Assembly: GCA_964605095.1 (NCBI GenBank) | Contig: CAZSBS010000049.1 | Span: 1 to 22,512, forward strand | Length of the DNA stretch: 22,512 bases | Direction: 5' to 3' | Source: JAUWQU01 sp964605095 | Lineage (GTDB): Bacteria; Planctomycetota; Phycisphaerae; SM23-33 | Shown: piece after piece, positions 1-6,644 of the stretch | Layout: the number at the start of each line of letters is the position of its first letter | How positions within the stretch are numbered: the first letter of the stretch is position 1 | Program-made: the position numbers and the translations under genes | Notes under the pieces: model-generated | Databases searched by the model: none | Seen by the model: the letters and a program-made list of their open reading frames with translations, nothing else | Told to the model about the DNA's origin: nothing

Positions 1-48
1 AGCCGTTCAGGTTCGCAGTGGGCTGGGCGGCAATTGAGCAACAGGCCC

Positions 49-183
49 GGTAGCCAGTAGCCGGTTTACCCCGAGTGAAGTCGAGGGGTAGCCAGTAGCC
101 AGGGAAGAGAAAACGGCGGAACACGGAATCTGGAACACGGAACCTGGAACAGCGGAAAAGCGGAACCTGGAACCCGGAACCGG
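49..183. repeat. Degenerate short-repeat patch upstream of hydrolase gene
   Basis: The 14-mer ggtagccagtagcc occurs at 49-62 and again at 87-100. From about 116 to 183 a degenerate unit of the form ggaacacggaacctgg is repeated several times. No coding frame fits this pattern. The stretch from 1 to 263 holds no gene I can support; only the ribosome binding site gaaggag just before 264 has a clear role. Such low-complexity intergenic repeats are often seen in Planctomycetota-like genomes, but their function is unknown. Confidence 0.6.
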
Positions 184-263
184 TAGTCCGCCGCGGTGGA
201 TAGCCCCCGGCCTGTTCGCTTCAGCGAGCAGGATCTGAAGCCTGTAGCCTGAAGGAGCCCGCG

Positions 264-1190
264 ATGAATCACGCAACGTGTGCAGTTTCCGCGATGGTTG
301 CAGCGGTGGCAGTGTTGGCGGTTGCGGGCTTTGCCTGCGCGGCAAAGCCCACGGCGGCTGTGTCTGCCCTGCCTGCCGTCGAGGGCGTGCGGCAGGAGAG
401 CTTCGTATACAAGAAGACGCCCCAGGCCGAGCTGTCGATCTACGTCAGCTATCCGCCCGGCTGGAAGGCGTCGGACAAGCGTCCGGCGATAGTTTTCTTC
501 TTCGGCGGCGGGTGGAGTGGCGGCACGATCGAGCAGTTCGCGCCGCAGGCGGCATACCTGGCCGGGCGGGGCATGGTGGCTGCCAGGGCCGACTACCGCG
601 TGTGGTCGCGCCACAAGGCCACGCCGGACAAGTGCGTCGAGGATGCCCGCAGCGCCGTCCGCTGGATGCGTAGCAACGCCGCCAAACTCGGCATCGACCC
701 CGACCAGCTCTGCGCTTCCGGCGGCTCGGCCGGGGGGCACCTGGCCATCGCGACCGCCTGCGTCCAGGGCGTCGACGCCAATACCGACGACAAGTCCATC
801 TCAGCCGTGCCCAACCTGCTGGTGCTCTACAACCCCGTGATGGACACGACCATTTACCGGGGCAAAATCGCCACCGACGAGATGGCCAGGCGGCTCTCGC
901 CGATGCACAACATCACCAAGGACCTCCCGCCCGCGGTCTTCTATTACGGCGCGAAGGACAAGTTCTACGAGCCGGTAAAGCCCCTGCCCGCTCGCGCGGC
1001 CGAGCTCAAGTTGGACCTGGTCGTCTACCTCGCCAAGGGCCAGGCGCACGGCTTCTTCAACCGCTCGCCGTGGCTCGAGCGGACCACGTACGTCACTGAC
1101 CAGTTCCTGGCCCGCCACGGGTACCTGATCGGCGAGCCGACGGTCAAACTGCCCGAAGGCAAGCTTGAGTTGGAAAAGGCCGCCAAGTAA
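264..1190 (+). CDS. Secreted alpha/beta-hydrolase (BD-FAE / acetyl-esterase-like)
   Basis: This 308-residue protein is probably an exported carboxylesterase acting on acetylated or feruloylated carbohydrate, or a related ester. Residues 1-27 form a signal peptide (hydrophobic run MVAAVAVLAVAGF, then ACAA as a likely cleavage site). The oxyanion-hole loop FFFGGGW lies at 78-84. The nucleophile elbow GGSAGG places the catalytic serine at 155, with likely Asp232 in GAKDKF and His262 in GQAHGFF. Length and motif order fit the HSL/BD-FAE branch of the fold. The start is supported by gaaggag about 8 bases upstream. It converges on the next gene with a 14-bp gap, so it is probably monocistronic. The fold and triad are clear; the substrate is not. 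Confidence 0.85.
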   Translation: MNHATCAVSAMVAAVAVLAVAGFACAAKPTAAVSALPAVEGVRQESFVYKKTPQAELSIYVSYPPGWKASDKRPAIVFFFGGGWSGGTIEQFAPQAAYLAGRGMVAARADYRVWSRHKATPDKCVEDARSAVRWMRSNAAKLGIDPDQLCASGGSAGGHLAIATACVQGVDANTDDKSISAVPNLLVLYNPVMDTTIYRGKIATDEMARRLSPMHNITKDLPPAVFYYGAKDKFYEPVKPLPARAAELKLDLVVYLAKGQAHGFFNRSPWLERTTYVTDQFLARHGYLIGEPTVKLPEGKLELEKAAK

Positions 1191-1204
1191 GGCGCCGGCC
1201 TCGG

Positions 1205-1804
1205 TTAGCGCATCCTGGCCGGTCGGCCGGAGAAGCACAGCAGGGCCCGCTTGATTCGCAGAAGGTGGCGGAGTTCCAACCGCACGCGGCGGTGGTCGAA
1301 TAGGAAGCCCGAGATGCACTCCCACGCGAAGACCCACGAGCCGATGGTAATGCCCTGCCGCAGGACCTCCAGAAGCACGTTGTCTACGGTCATGCGGTTG
1401 GCGTAGGTGGTGGCGATCAGCAGCAGCACCGCGCAGATCAGGTACGCCGCCGTCGTGCGGTATATCAGCCCCAGCCTGCGACGCAACTGGCGGGCCTCGA
1501 ACGTAAAATAGTTCCGGATGCCGTCGGAGACGAGCTTCTCCTTCTCGCTGTCGCTGACCTCGGCCGGCACCGTGAACGCCAGTTCCAGCTCGTAGCGGAG
1601 GGGGATGTCCAGCGAGCTTTCATTCAGATACGTCAGCAGGTCCGGGTCCAGGTCGCGCCGCTTGTACGGCGCGGGATCCCACTCGTTGAAAACATCCTCG
1701 TATCGGTCCAGATCGACCTCGACAAGGAACGCACCCGTGGCTGGATCAACCTGGTAAACCTTGCCTAAACCGTCTTTGTCGGCCTGCATAAACATATACT
1801 CCAT
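1205..1804 (-). CDS. Conserved hypothetical protein with two C-terminal membrane helices
   Basis: This 199-residue protein has a charged, soluble N-terminal half (about 1-110) containing the run DPAPYKRRDLDPDLLTYL and a predicted strand-rich segment near 66-80. Two hydrophobic helices follow, at roughly 117-134 and 151-169, then a basic C-terminus. It probably sits in the inner membrane as a hairpin with both ends in the cytoplasm. I do not recognise a named family. The start is uncertain: ATG codons occur at residues 1, 4 and 6, and the sequence ggag inside codons 1-2 is well spaced for initiation at residue 6. The gene is divergent from the VOC gene and convergent with the hydrolase gene. 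Confidence 0.6.
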   Translation of the reverse strand: MEYMFMQADKDGLGKVYQVDPATGAFLVEVDLDRYEDVFNEWDPAPYKRRDLDPDLLTYLNESSLDIPLRYELELAFTVPAEVSDSEKEKLVSDGIRNYFTFEARQLRRRLGLIYRTTAAYLICAVLLLIATTYANRMTVDNVLLEVLRQGITIGSWVFAWECISGFLFDHRRVRLELRHLLRIKRALLCFSGRPARMR

Positions 1805-1895
1805 CTACACTAATCATACCGCGCAGGGCCGGCCATTGCATAGCCGTCCGCGACAGGCTTTGCTCGCGGGCGTCCATACGCTATGATCTAGCGGT

Positions 1896-1933
1896 CTGGT
1901 TCGCCTGTGCGAACCAGCGCCAACCGCGGTTGG
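1896..1933. promoter_or_regulatory. Two adjacent palindromes upstream of the VOC gene
   Basis: A perfect hairpin with 9-bp arms and a 4-base loop (ctggttcgc, ctgt, gcgaaccag) spans 1896-1917. It is followed at once by the 14-bp palindrome ccaaccgcggttgg at 1920-1933. Both lie in the 169-bp divergent intergenic region, 40-78 bases before the VOC start codon. They could be an operator, a 5' leader structure or a stray REP-like palindrome; the sequence does not decide. Confidence 0.4.
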
Positions 1934-1973
1934 TCCGCCGCATTGTCGGCGGGGCCTCTGGAAGGAGCGGAGC

Positions 1974-2402
1974 ATGGCTGGGCATAACAAGGCGATCGGC
2001 GGCGGTGGATTTCATCACGTGGCCATAAAGGTGGCCAACTTCGATGAGTCCGTGACGTTCTACACGCGGGCGATGGGCTTCACCGAGTTCATCCGCTGGG
2101 GCGAGGGCGACAATCGGGCAATCCTTCTGGACTGCGGCGATGGCAACTTCTTCGAGCTTTTCGCCGGCGGCCAGGCCGCCCCGGCCGACGCCAAGTCCGG
2201 CGGCTCCGGGCCGATCATCCACGTCGCACTGCGCAGCGACGACGTCGATGGCGCAATAGCCCGCGCCCGCGCCGGCGGCGCGGAGATAACCCTGGAGCCC
2301 ACGGACGTCACCATCAAGTCCGACCCGCCGACGCCCGTCCGCATCGCCTTCTGCCGGGCTCCCGGCGGAGAGGTCATCGAGTTCTTCAAGCACATCGATT
2401 AG
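1974..2402 (+). CDS. VOC-family (glyoxalase/bleomycin-resistance fold) protein
   Basis: This 142-residue single VOC domain is cytosolic. The two beta-alpha-beta modules begin at GFHHVAIKV (12-20) and IIHVALR (81-87). Candidate metal ligands are His15, Glu61 in FFELF, His83 and Glu136 in EVIEFF, which is the full H/E/H/E set of a metal-dependent glyoxalase I, dioxygenase or epimerase-type member. The substrate cannot be inferred from sequence or neighbours. The start is supported by ggaaggagcgg upstream of ATG 1974. The gene looks monocistronic, since its neighbours on both sides are on the opposite strand. Confidence 0.85.
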   Translation: MAGHNKAIGGGGFHHVAIKVANFDESVTFYTRAMGFTEFIRWGEGDNRAILLDCGDGNFFELFAGGQAAPADAKSGGSGPIIHVALRSDDVDGAIARARAGGAEITLEPTDVTIKSDPPTPVRIAFCRAPGGEVIEFFKHID

Positions 2403-2465
2403 AGGCACGAAACCTGCCTGCCGGCGGCATAGTGCTGCATGCTGGGCTTGTAGTCCAGGATCGCC

Positions 2466-2990
2466 TTATTGCCCGGCGGTCCGCATGAACCTCAGGCCGA
2501 CGGCGCAGGCCACGCGGTACGCCATGCCCAGCGCGTCCATCAGCGGCGCCAGCGGATCGGCGCCGTCGGCGAACGTGCCGGCGTTGGCGGCCGACCAACT
2601 CGAAAACGCCGCGAACAGCTCATCGGCCAGGGGAATGCCGCGGATGTGGGCGATCATCTCGTCGCTGACGTTGCACTGGACCTCGCCGGTGAACATCCCG
2701 GCCGTGGACACCTCGTAGTCGCCCCCCGTGTGCCAATAGTACGCCGCCTCGTAGCCGCGGCAGACGGCGTAGAGGAATATGCAGTGTATCCGCCCGAACG
2801 GGAGCGACCCAACCGTCTCGTATGCCCGGCGAGTGTGGGTCTCGACGGCCAGGAGTATTCGCTGCTGGCCGGCCAGCAACTCGGGGGCCAATCGCGGGCA
2901 GGCCTCAACTCTCCCGGCCTTGATGGCCGCGTCAAGCACGGCCCGGGGCGCGGTCTCGCCATCGTCTTGTTCTTCTCTTCTCAGCGCCAT
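2466..2990 (-). CDS. Hypothetical protein, 174 aa
   Basis: I do not recognise this protein. It is 174 residues long, mostly helical in composition, with no signal peptide or clear membrane segment. Visible features are the aromatic-rich stretch GYEAAYYWHTGGDYE (79-93), a short hydrophobic run near RIHCIFLYAV (67-76), and five scattered cysteines without a CXXC pair. No strong ribosome binding site precedes ATG 2990. The gene is supported by its length, codon-typical composition and position between two convincing genes. The 63-bp gap from the convergent VOC gene and the 48-bp gap to the next gene upstream on this strand leave little room for anything else. Confidence 0.5.
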   Translation of the reverse strand: MALRREEQDDGETAPRAVLDAAIKAGRVEACPRLAPELLAGQQRILLAVETHTRRAYETVGSLPFGRIHCIFLYAVCRGYEAAYYWHTGGDYEVSTAGMFTGEVQCNVSDEMIAHIRGIPLADELFAAFSSWSAANAGTFADGADPLAPLMDALGMAYRVACAVGLRFMRTAGQ

Positions 2991-3038
2991 CCGCGTTAGA
3001 TACTGCTGTTTTTCTTCTCCGATTGCCGTCTACCGCGT

Positions 3039-3914
3039 CTATGCCAGCAGCTTGCGGAAGTTTGCAAGGCAGCCTCTCACGGCCTCCATCGACTTGGCGC
3101 CGCCGCTCTCGTGCTCAATGATGAACCACTGAGTGGAGGCCGTGGTTCGGCCGAGTTGGATGATCTGCTTCCAGTCCACCTTGCCCTCGCCGACAAGGCC
3201 CATGCCGGGGCCGCCGAACTCCTTGCAGTGGATCGTAAGGGCCCGGCCGGGGTATTTTTTGAGCAGGGCCACCGGGTCGCCGTTGCCGCCCATGCAGTTG
3301 CCGGTGTCGATCTGCATGACGACATCCTTGACGGTGTTGCCATAGAAGATGTCCCACGGGGTCGAGCCGTCCATGGGCTTGAACTCCGCGGAGTGGTTGT
3401 GATACCCGCAGTGCATCCCCTCGGGCTTGAGCTTGGCGGCGATCTCGTTGAACAGCCCGGCCGTCTTCTTCCAGGCCGCGGCGTCCTTTGTGTAGCCGCC
3501 GCCCATGCCCGGCACGATCAGGAACTTGTTGCCGATGGTCTTGTGGAACTCGACGGTCTTCTTGAGCTGGTCGCCCAGCAGAGTCTCCAGGCCGGTGTGC
3601 GTGCCGCAGCACTTGATGCCGTTATCGTCCAGCATCTTCTTCAGGGCCTTGGCGTCCCAGCCGCAGTAGCCGGCAAATTCGACGCCCTCGTAGCCCATTT
3701 TCGCCACGGCCTCGATGACCTTGGGCAGGTTCTTGCCGCCGTCCTTTCCGCACTCGCCGCGGACTGAGTAAAGTTGCAGGCCGACGGGTATCTTCCTGGC
3801 GCCATCGCCCTCGGCTGCCCGCAGTCGAAGCCCGCCCAGCAGCATCCCGGCTGCTCCGGCGGCGCCCACTATCAGGAATTCCCGTCGTGTTGGCTGATTC
3901 GTGCGATTGTGCAT
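3039..3914 (-). CDS. Tat-exported sugar phosphate isomerase/epimerase-like TIM-barrel protein
   Basis: This 291-residue protein belongs to the xylose-isomerase-like TIM-barrel superfamily. The N-terminus carries a twin-arginine signal, TRREFLIVGAAGAAG (residues 9-23), followed by a hydrophobic stretch and RAAEG, so the enzyme is exported folded. The barrel shows typical strand ends: GVEFAGY (77-83), a GYHNH motif at 170-174, MQIDTGN (200-206), TIHCKEF (227-233) and FIIEHE (264-269). His172/174, Asp203, His229 and Glu267 are plausible metal or substrate ligands. The start at 3914 is chosen over the upstream in-frame ATG at 4097 because aaaggag lies 7 bases before it and the Tat signal begins there. 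The likely role is sugar or inositol isomerisation or epimerisation outside the cytoplasm. Confidence 0.85.
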   Translation of the reverse strand: MHNRTNQPTRREFLIVGAAGAAGMLLGGLRLRAAEGDGARKIPVGLQLYSVRGECGKDGGKNLPKVIEAVAKMGYEGVEFAGYCGWDAKALKKMLDDNGIKCCGTHTGLETLLGDQLKKTVEFHKTIGNKFLIVPGMGGGYTKDAAAWKKTAGLFNEIAAKLKPEGMHCGYHNHSAEFKPMDGSTPWDIFYGNTVKDVVMQIDTGNCMGGNGDPVALLKKYPGRALTIHCKEFGGPGMGLVGEGKVDWKQIIQLGRTTASTQWFIIEHESGGAKSMEAVRGCLANFRKLLA

Positions 3915-4222
3915 GGTTCGCTCCTTTGCCTGGCCTTCGTCTCGTCGGCCGAGGCATGTGTGATATCCAACCCGTCCGCGCAGGAACGCTATGTCCGCCG
4001 GGCTTATCGTGTCCGGCATTGTAGTAAACCCCGCCGCGGCCCAAACGGACCGGTCGCACGGGCCGCTGCCGACAGACAATCGCCCATAGCCAGGCAACCC
4101 CGCCTTGGCCGCTTCAGGGCCGACGACGGCGCCCGATCCGTCGAATTGTCTTCGACGGAACCTGGCCAGGCGCTCTTGTCTGTTGACCGCCGCGGGCGGG
4201 GGGCGTAGTTTCTGGCGAACTC
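3915..4222. other. 308-bp divergent intergenic region
   Basis: The region lies between the Tat-exported TIM-barrel gene and the flippase-like gene. The only signal I can support is the ribosome binding site just left of the TIM-barrel start. An in-frame upstream extension of that gene to 4097 has no initiation signal and dilutes the Tat leader. I see no RNA gene, clear promoter or repeat. Confidence 0.4.
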
Positions 4223-5290
4223 ATGAAGCGATCCACGAAACTCACAATCGGCCTGGTTGCATCGGTGGTGCTTCTGGCGGCGATGGTCTCATTCGTCGGC
4301 TTCGGCAAGACTATTGACGCGGCCAGGCAGGCGGGCTTGCCCGCGGTGCTAAGCGCCGGCGGGTTGTCGGCGGCGTGGCTTGTCCTCCAGGCGGCGGCGT
4401 GGATGGCCTTGAACCGCGCGGTCGGCCATCGCGTGAAATTCCGCAGCCTGCTGGCAGCGTCGACAGTTGGCCTGGCAGGCAATATGCTGACGCCATCTAC
4501 GTACCTCGGCGGCGAGCCGGGCAAGGTGCTCTACATAGGCCGACGGACGGGGCTGCCTTACGAGCAACTTGTCGGCACGGTGCTGCTGCTGAAGTACGTC
4601 GAGGCCCTGAGCTTTCTGCTGTTCGTCGCGGCCGGGAGCGTCCTGGCTGTGTCCGGCATGGAACATGCCCTCTTCAGCGGCCCAGGCCTGTGGCTGGGCG
4701 TGGCCGTGCTGGCTGTTGCCGCGGCCGCCCTGGCGGCTGTGGCGGTGCTGGCGGTGTCGCTGGCGCGCCGGTGGCGGCCGCTGACGGTGCTGGCGGGCCT
4801 GCTGGCGCGGGTGGGCATATTCCGGAGGTTCTTCACCCGGCTGAGGGTGCGGCTGAGGCGAGTGGAGGACCAGGCCTCCGGCGTCTTCGTTCGGGAGCGG
4901 AGCATGGTCGTCCCCGCGTTCGGCATGCTCATGCTGACGCACGTTACGATATACCTCAAGCCGCTGCTGTTCTTCTGGCTGGGCTGGGGCAAGGTGCTGA
5001 GTCCGGCGGAACTGGGGCTGATCTTCCTGAGCTGCCAGGTGCTGCTGGCGTTCCAGTTGACGCCCAGCGGGGTCGGCACGCTCGATGGCGGGCTTTTCGG
5101 CGTGCTGTATGTAAGTGGCATAGCGATAACCCAGCCGCAGTGCGCGGCCTACCTGCTGTGCCTCCGCCTGTGGGACGGCGTGGTCATCGCGGCCGGCGCG
5201 GCCCTTGCCGCCCGCGTCGGCGCGGGCCTGTTCGCCGAACCAAAGGGAGCCGAGGGACAGACGGCACCGAGAACGACAACGAAGAGGTAG
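4223..5290 (+). CDS. UPF0104 / lysylphosphatidylglycerol-synthase-type flippase-like membrane protein
   Basis: This 355-residue polytopic inner-membrane protein has about eight hydrophobic helices. The first lies at residues 7-25, followed by the conserved motif region GNMLTPSTYLGGEPGKVL (86-103), matching the N-x-tP-x(4)-GGEP-type signature of the PF03706 family. Members include the flippase half of MprF and many uncharacterised proteins linked to lipid or glycolipid translocation. There is no catalytic synthase domain, so membrane-lipid or isoprenoid-linked substrate movement is the likely role. The ATG at 4223 has no obvious Shine-Dalgarno sequence. The last residues (PRTTTKR) and the TAG stop run into a repeat-like sequence, gtagcttgtccca, resembling one at 6512, so the 3' end may have been altered by repeat insertion. 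Confidence 0.75.
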   Translation: MKRSTKLTIGLVASVVLLAAMVSFVGFGKTIDAARQAGLPAVLSAGGLSAAWLVLQAAAWMALNRAVGHRVKFRSLLAASTVGLAGNMLTPSTYLGGEPGKVLYIGRRTGLPYEQLVGTVLLLKYVEALSFLLFVAAGSVLAVSGMEHALFSGPGLWLGVAVLAVAAAALAAVAVLAVSLARRWRPLTVLAGLLARVGIFRRFFTRLRVRLRRVEDQASGVFVRERSMVVPAFGMLMLTHVTIYLKPLLFFWLGWGKVLSPAELGLIFLSCQVLLAFQLTPSGVGTLDGGLFGVLYVSGIAITQPQCAAYLLCLRLWDGVVIAAGAALAARVGAGLFAEPKGAEGQTAPRTTTKR

Positions 5291-5309
5291 CTTGTCCCAT
5301 TTTTCCTTG

Positions 5310-5475
5310 AGGACCAACAGACGGGCCAAGGCCCGCCGCAAGCGTAAGCGCGCTGAAAGCGTGCTAAGAAGAAAAAGAAAGGCGGAAACGAGTGGTGCGC
5401 CGCCGGCCACCCAGGGCTAAAAGCCCTGGTCTAAACCCCCGCTATCGCGGGGTCGAAGCCCCGTGAACGGGGCTG
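5310..5475 (+). repeat. 166-bp direct repeat, copy 1 (solo right end of the REP-transposase element)
   Basis: Positions 5310-5475 are identical, base for base by reading, to 6241-6406. The copy contains the final 38 coding bases of the transposase gene (codons for DQQTGQGPPQA and the stop), then the palindromes ccagggctaaaagccctgg (5411-5429) and agccccgtgaacggggct (5457-5474). No transposase body precedes it here, so it is an end without its gene. It begins 19 bp after the stop of the flippase-like gene. Confidence 0.9.
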
Positions 5476-5556
5476 TTGCGAATGTTGTCAGTGGCCAGAA
5501 CCCCGCTGCCGCGTGGGCGAAGCCTTGTGAACGTGGCAATTGCCGCCATCAGGTTC

Positions 5557-5596
5557 AGCCCCGCGAACGGGGCTGTCGGGTTAATAGACCCGACAG
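5557..5596. repeat. Additional REP-like palindromes between the element copies
   Basis: The palindrome agccccgcgaacggggct (5557-5574) differs by one base from the hairpin in the 166-bp repeat. It overlaps a second hairpin with 9-bp arms, ctgtcgggt / acccgacag (5573-5596). The 5476-5659 interval holds only these and a degenerate relative, gaagccttgtgaacgtggc near 5519. I see no gene in it. Confidence 0.6.
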
Positions 5597-5813
5597 ATTA
5601 CCGTTTCAGCAGGGCTTCGCCCCAAAATGCGACGCCGGCCTGGGTTTGGCGACAGCCATAGCCCCGTTCACGGGGCTTTGACCGCCGAAGGCGGGTATAG
5701 ACCAGGGCTTTTAGCCCTGGGTACAATCCGCGCTATCTTTCTTTGTTTCCGTTTTGCGTTTAGCACGCTTCCAGCGCGCTTACAGTTGGGGCTTTAGCCG
5801 AAAAGGAGCCGCC

Positions 5814-6278
5814 ATGTCGCTACGAGCCTATTCTGAAATCAATCTGCACATCACCTGGCACGTCAAGGATAACAGTCCAATCCTTACGGAGATGATCGAA
5901 TCGCAGACGCACCGTTTCCTCCGTGGGCGGGTTATGAGCACGCCCGGCGCCTTGTTCCATGAAGTAGGCGGAACGGACGATCATATCCACCTCGTGGCGT
6001 CGCTGCCGCCCGACGAACTCATCAGCGGCTGGATCGGCAAGCTCAAGGGCGCCAGCAGCCATTTCATCAACAACGAAATCGCCAATCGCAAGCTTCTTCA
6101 CTGGCAGGCCGGCTACGGCGTGGTGGTGTTTGGCACGGCGCATATTCCGTGGGTGGTCAATTACGTGCGAAACCAAAGAAAGCATCACAAAGACGGGACG
6201 ACGATTGACCGCCTTGAACGAACGGAGCCGGAAGAGCCGAAGGACCAACAGACGGGCCAAGGCCCGCCGCAAGCGTAA
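5814..6278 (+). CDS. REP-associated tyrosine (Y1/IS200-like HUH) transposase
   Basis: This 154-residue protein is of normal length for the IS200/RAYT family. It nicks single-stranded DNA at hairpins through a 5'-phosphotyrosine bond. The HUH metal site is H57-I-H59 in DDHIHLVASLP. The catalytic tyrosine is Tyr117 in WVVNYVRNQRKHH, followed by the usual Q and HH. The N-terminus INLHITWHVKDN matches the family's first strand. The start at 5814 is preferred to in-frame upstream codons because aaaaggagc lies about 6 bases before it and upstream codons lie in the inverted repeat. The last 13 residues are encoded inside the 166-bp repeat, so they may be acquired sequence. All catalytic residues are present and the frame is intact, so it may be active. 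Confidence 0.85.
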   Translation: MSLRAYSEINLHITWHVKDNSPILTEMIESQTHRFLRGRVMSTPGALFHEVGGTDDHIHLVASLPPDELISGWIGKLKGASSHFINNEIANRKLLHWQAGYGVVVFGTAHIPWVVNYVRNQRKHHKDGTTIDRLERTEPEEPKDQQTGQGPPQA

Positions 6279-6406
6279 GCGCGCTGAAAGCGTGCTAAGA
6301 AGAAAAAGAAAGGCGGAAACGAGTGGTGCGCCGCCGGCCACCCAGGGCTAAAAGCCCTGGTCTAAACCCCCGCTATCGCGGGGTCGAAGCCCCGTGAACG
6401 GGGCTG
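6241..6406 (+). repeat. 166-bp direct repeat, copy 2 (right end of the transposase element)
   Basis: This copy is identical to 5310-5475 at an offset of 931 bases. It starts 38 bases before the end of the transposase gene and ends at the outer hairpin. Flanking bases on both sides differ between copies, so these borders are exact for the visible match. Confidence 0.9.
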
Positions 6407-6453
6407 GAAGAGGATCGCGCGTTGCCGAGCCTGCGTGCCGAATGCAGGGATGA

Positions 6454-6524
6454 AAAGGACAGGCTTCTTTTTCGGTCGATCACTACAAGGCACGTCCCCC
6501 GACAACGAAAAGTAGCCTGTCCCC
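6454..6524. repeat. Long inverted repeat of the gtagcctgtcccc type
   Basis: The left arm aaaggacaggcttctttttcg (6454-6474) pairs, with a few mismatches, with cgaaaagtagcctgtcccct (6505-6524) across a 30-base loop. A single arm-like copy, gtagcttgtccca, lies at 5287-5299 on the other side of the transposase patch. The interval 6407-6644 has no gene; this repeat is the only structure I see there. It could also act as a terminator-like structure between the convergent genes, but there is no clean T-run. Confidence 0.55.
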
Positions 6525-6644
6525 TGATACCGTTTCCAATGTTATCCACGATCTTTTCCCCCCGCGGCGGGCAATTTCAGTCGGTTACAGTTTGTCACCG
6601 ACTGGCGGCCTTCCTGCTTCCTTCAACCGCTCTTAAAGCGGCCT

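Larger units (their letters stand above)
5660..6406 (+). mobile_element. REP-associated Y1 transposase element with palindromic inverted ends
   Basis: The element consists of a left end (5660-5783), a transposase gene (5814-6278) and a right end (6275-6405). The two ends are imperfect inverted copies with the same block order: outer hairpin agccccgttcacggggct (left 5660-5677, right 6388-6405), middle hairpin ccagggct-agccctgg (5702-5720, 6342-6360), and an inner 23-bp block (5761-5783, 6275-6297) matching at 22 of 23 positions. The inner right block includes the transposase stop codon. This REP-bracketed layout is known for RAYT genes. Borders are inferred from the repeats; no target duplication is expected for Y1 transposases. 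Confidence 0.7.

Noticed and set aside
3915..4097. Upstream extension of the TIM-barrel protein
   Set aside because: It would place 61 residues before a Tat signal that must be near the N-terminus, and the strong aaaggag is positioned for 3914.
4349..5410. 353-residue ORF on the minus strand opposite the flippase-like gene
   Set aside because: Its composition is shadow-like (Q/R/H/A-rich) and its start lies inside the mobile repeat, so the same N-terminus appears again at 6341. That is a consequence of the repeat, not a gene family.
5411..6405. CRISPR array
   Set aside because: The repeats are palindromes of several kinds with irregular spacing and both orientations around a Y1 transposase. 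There are no uniform repeat-spacer units and no cas genes.
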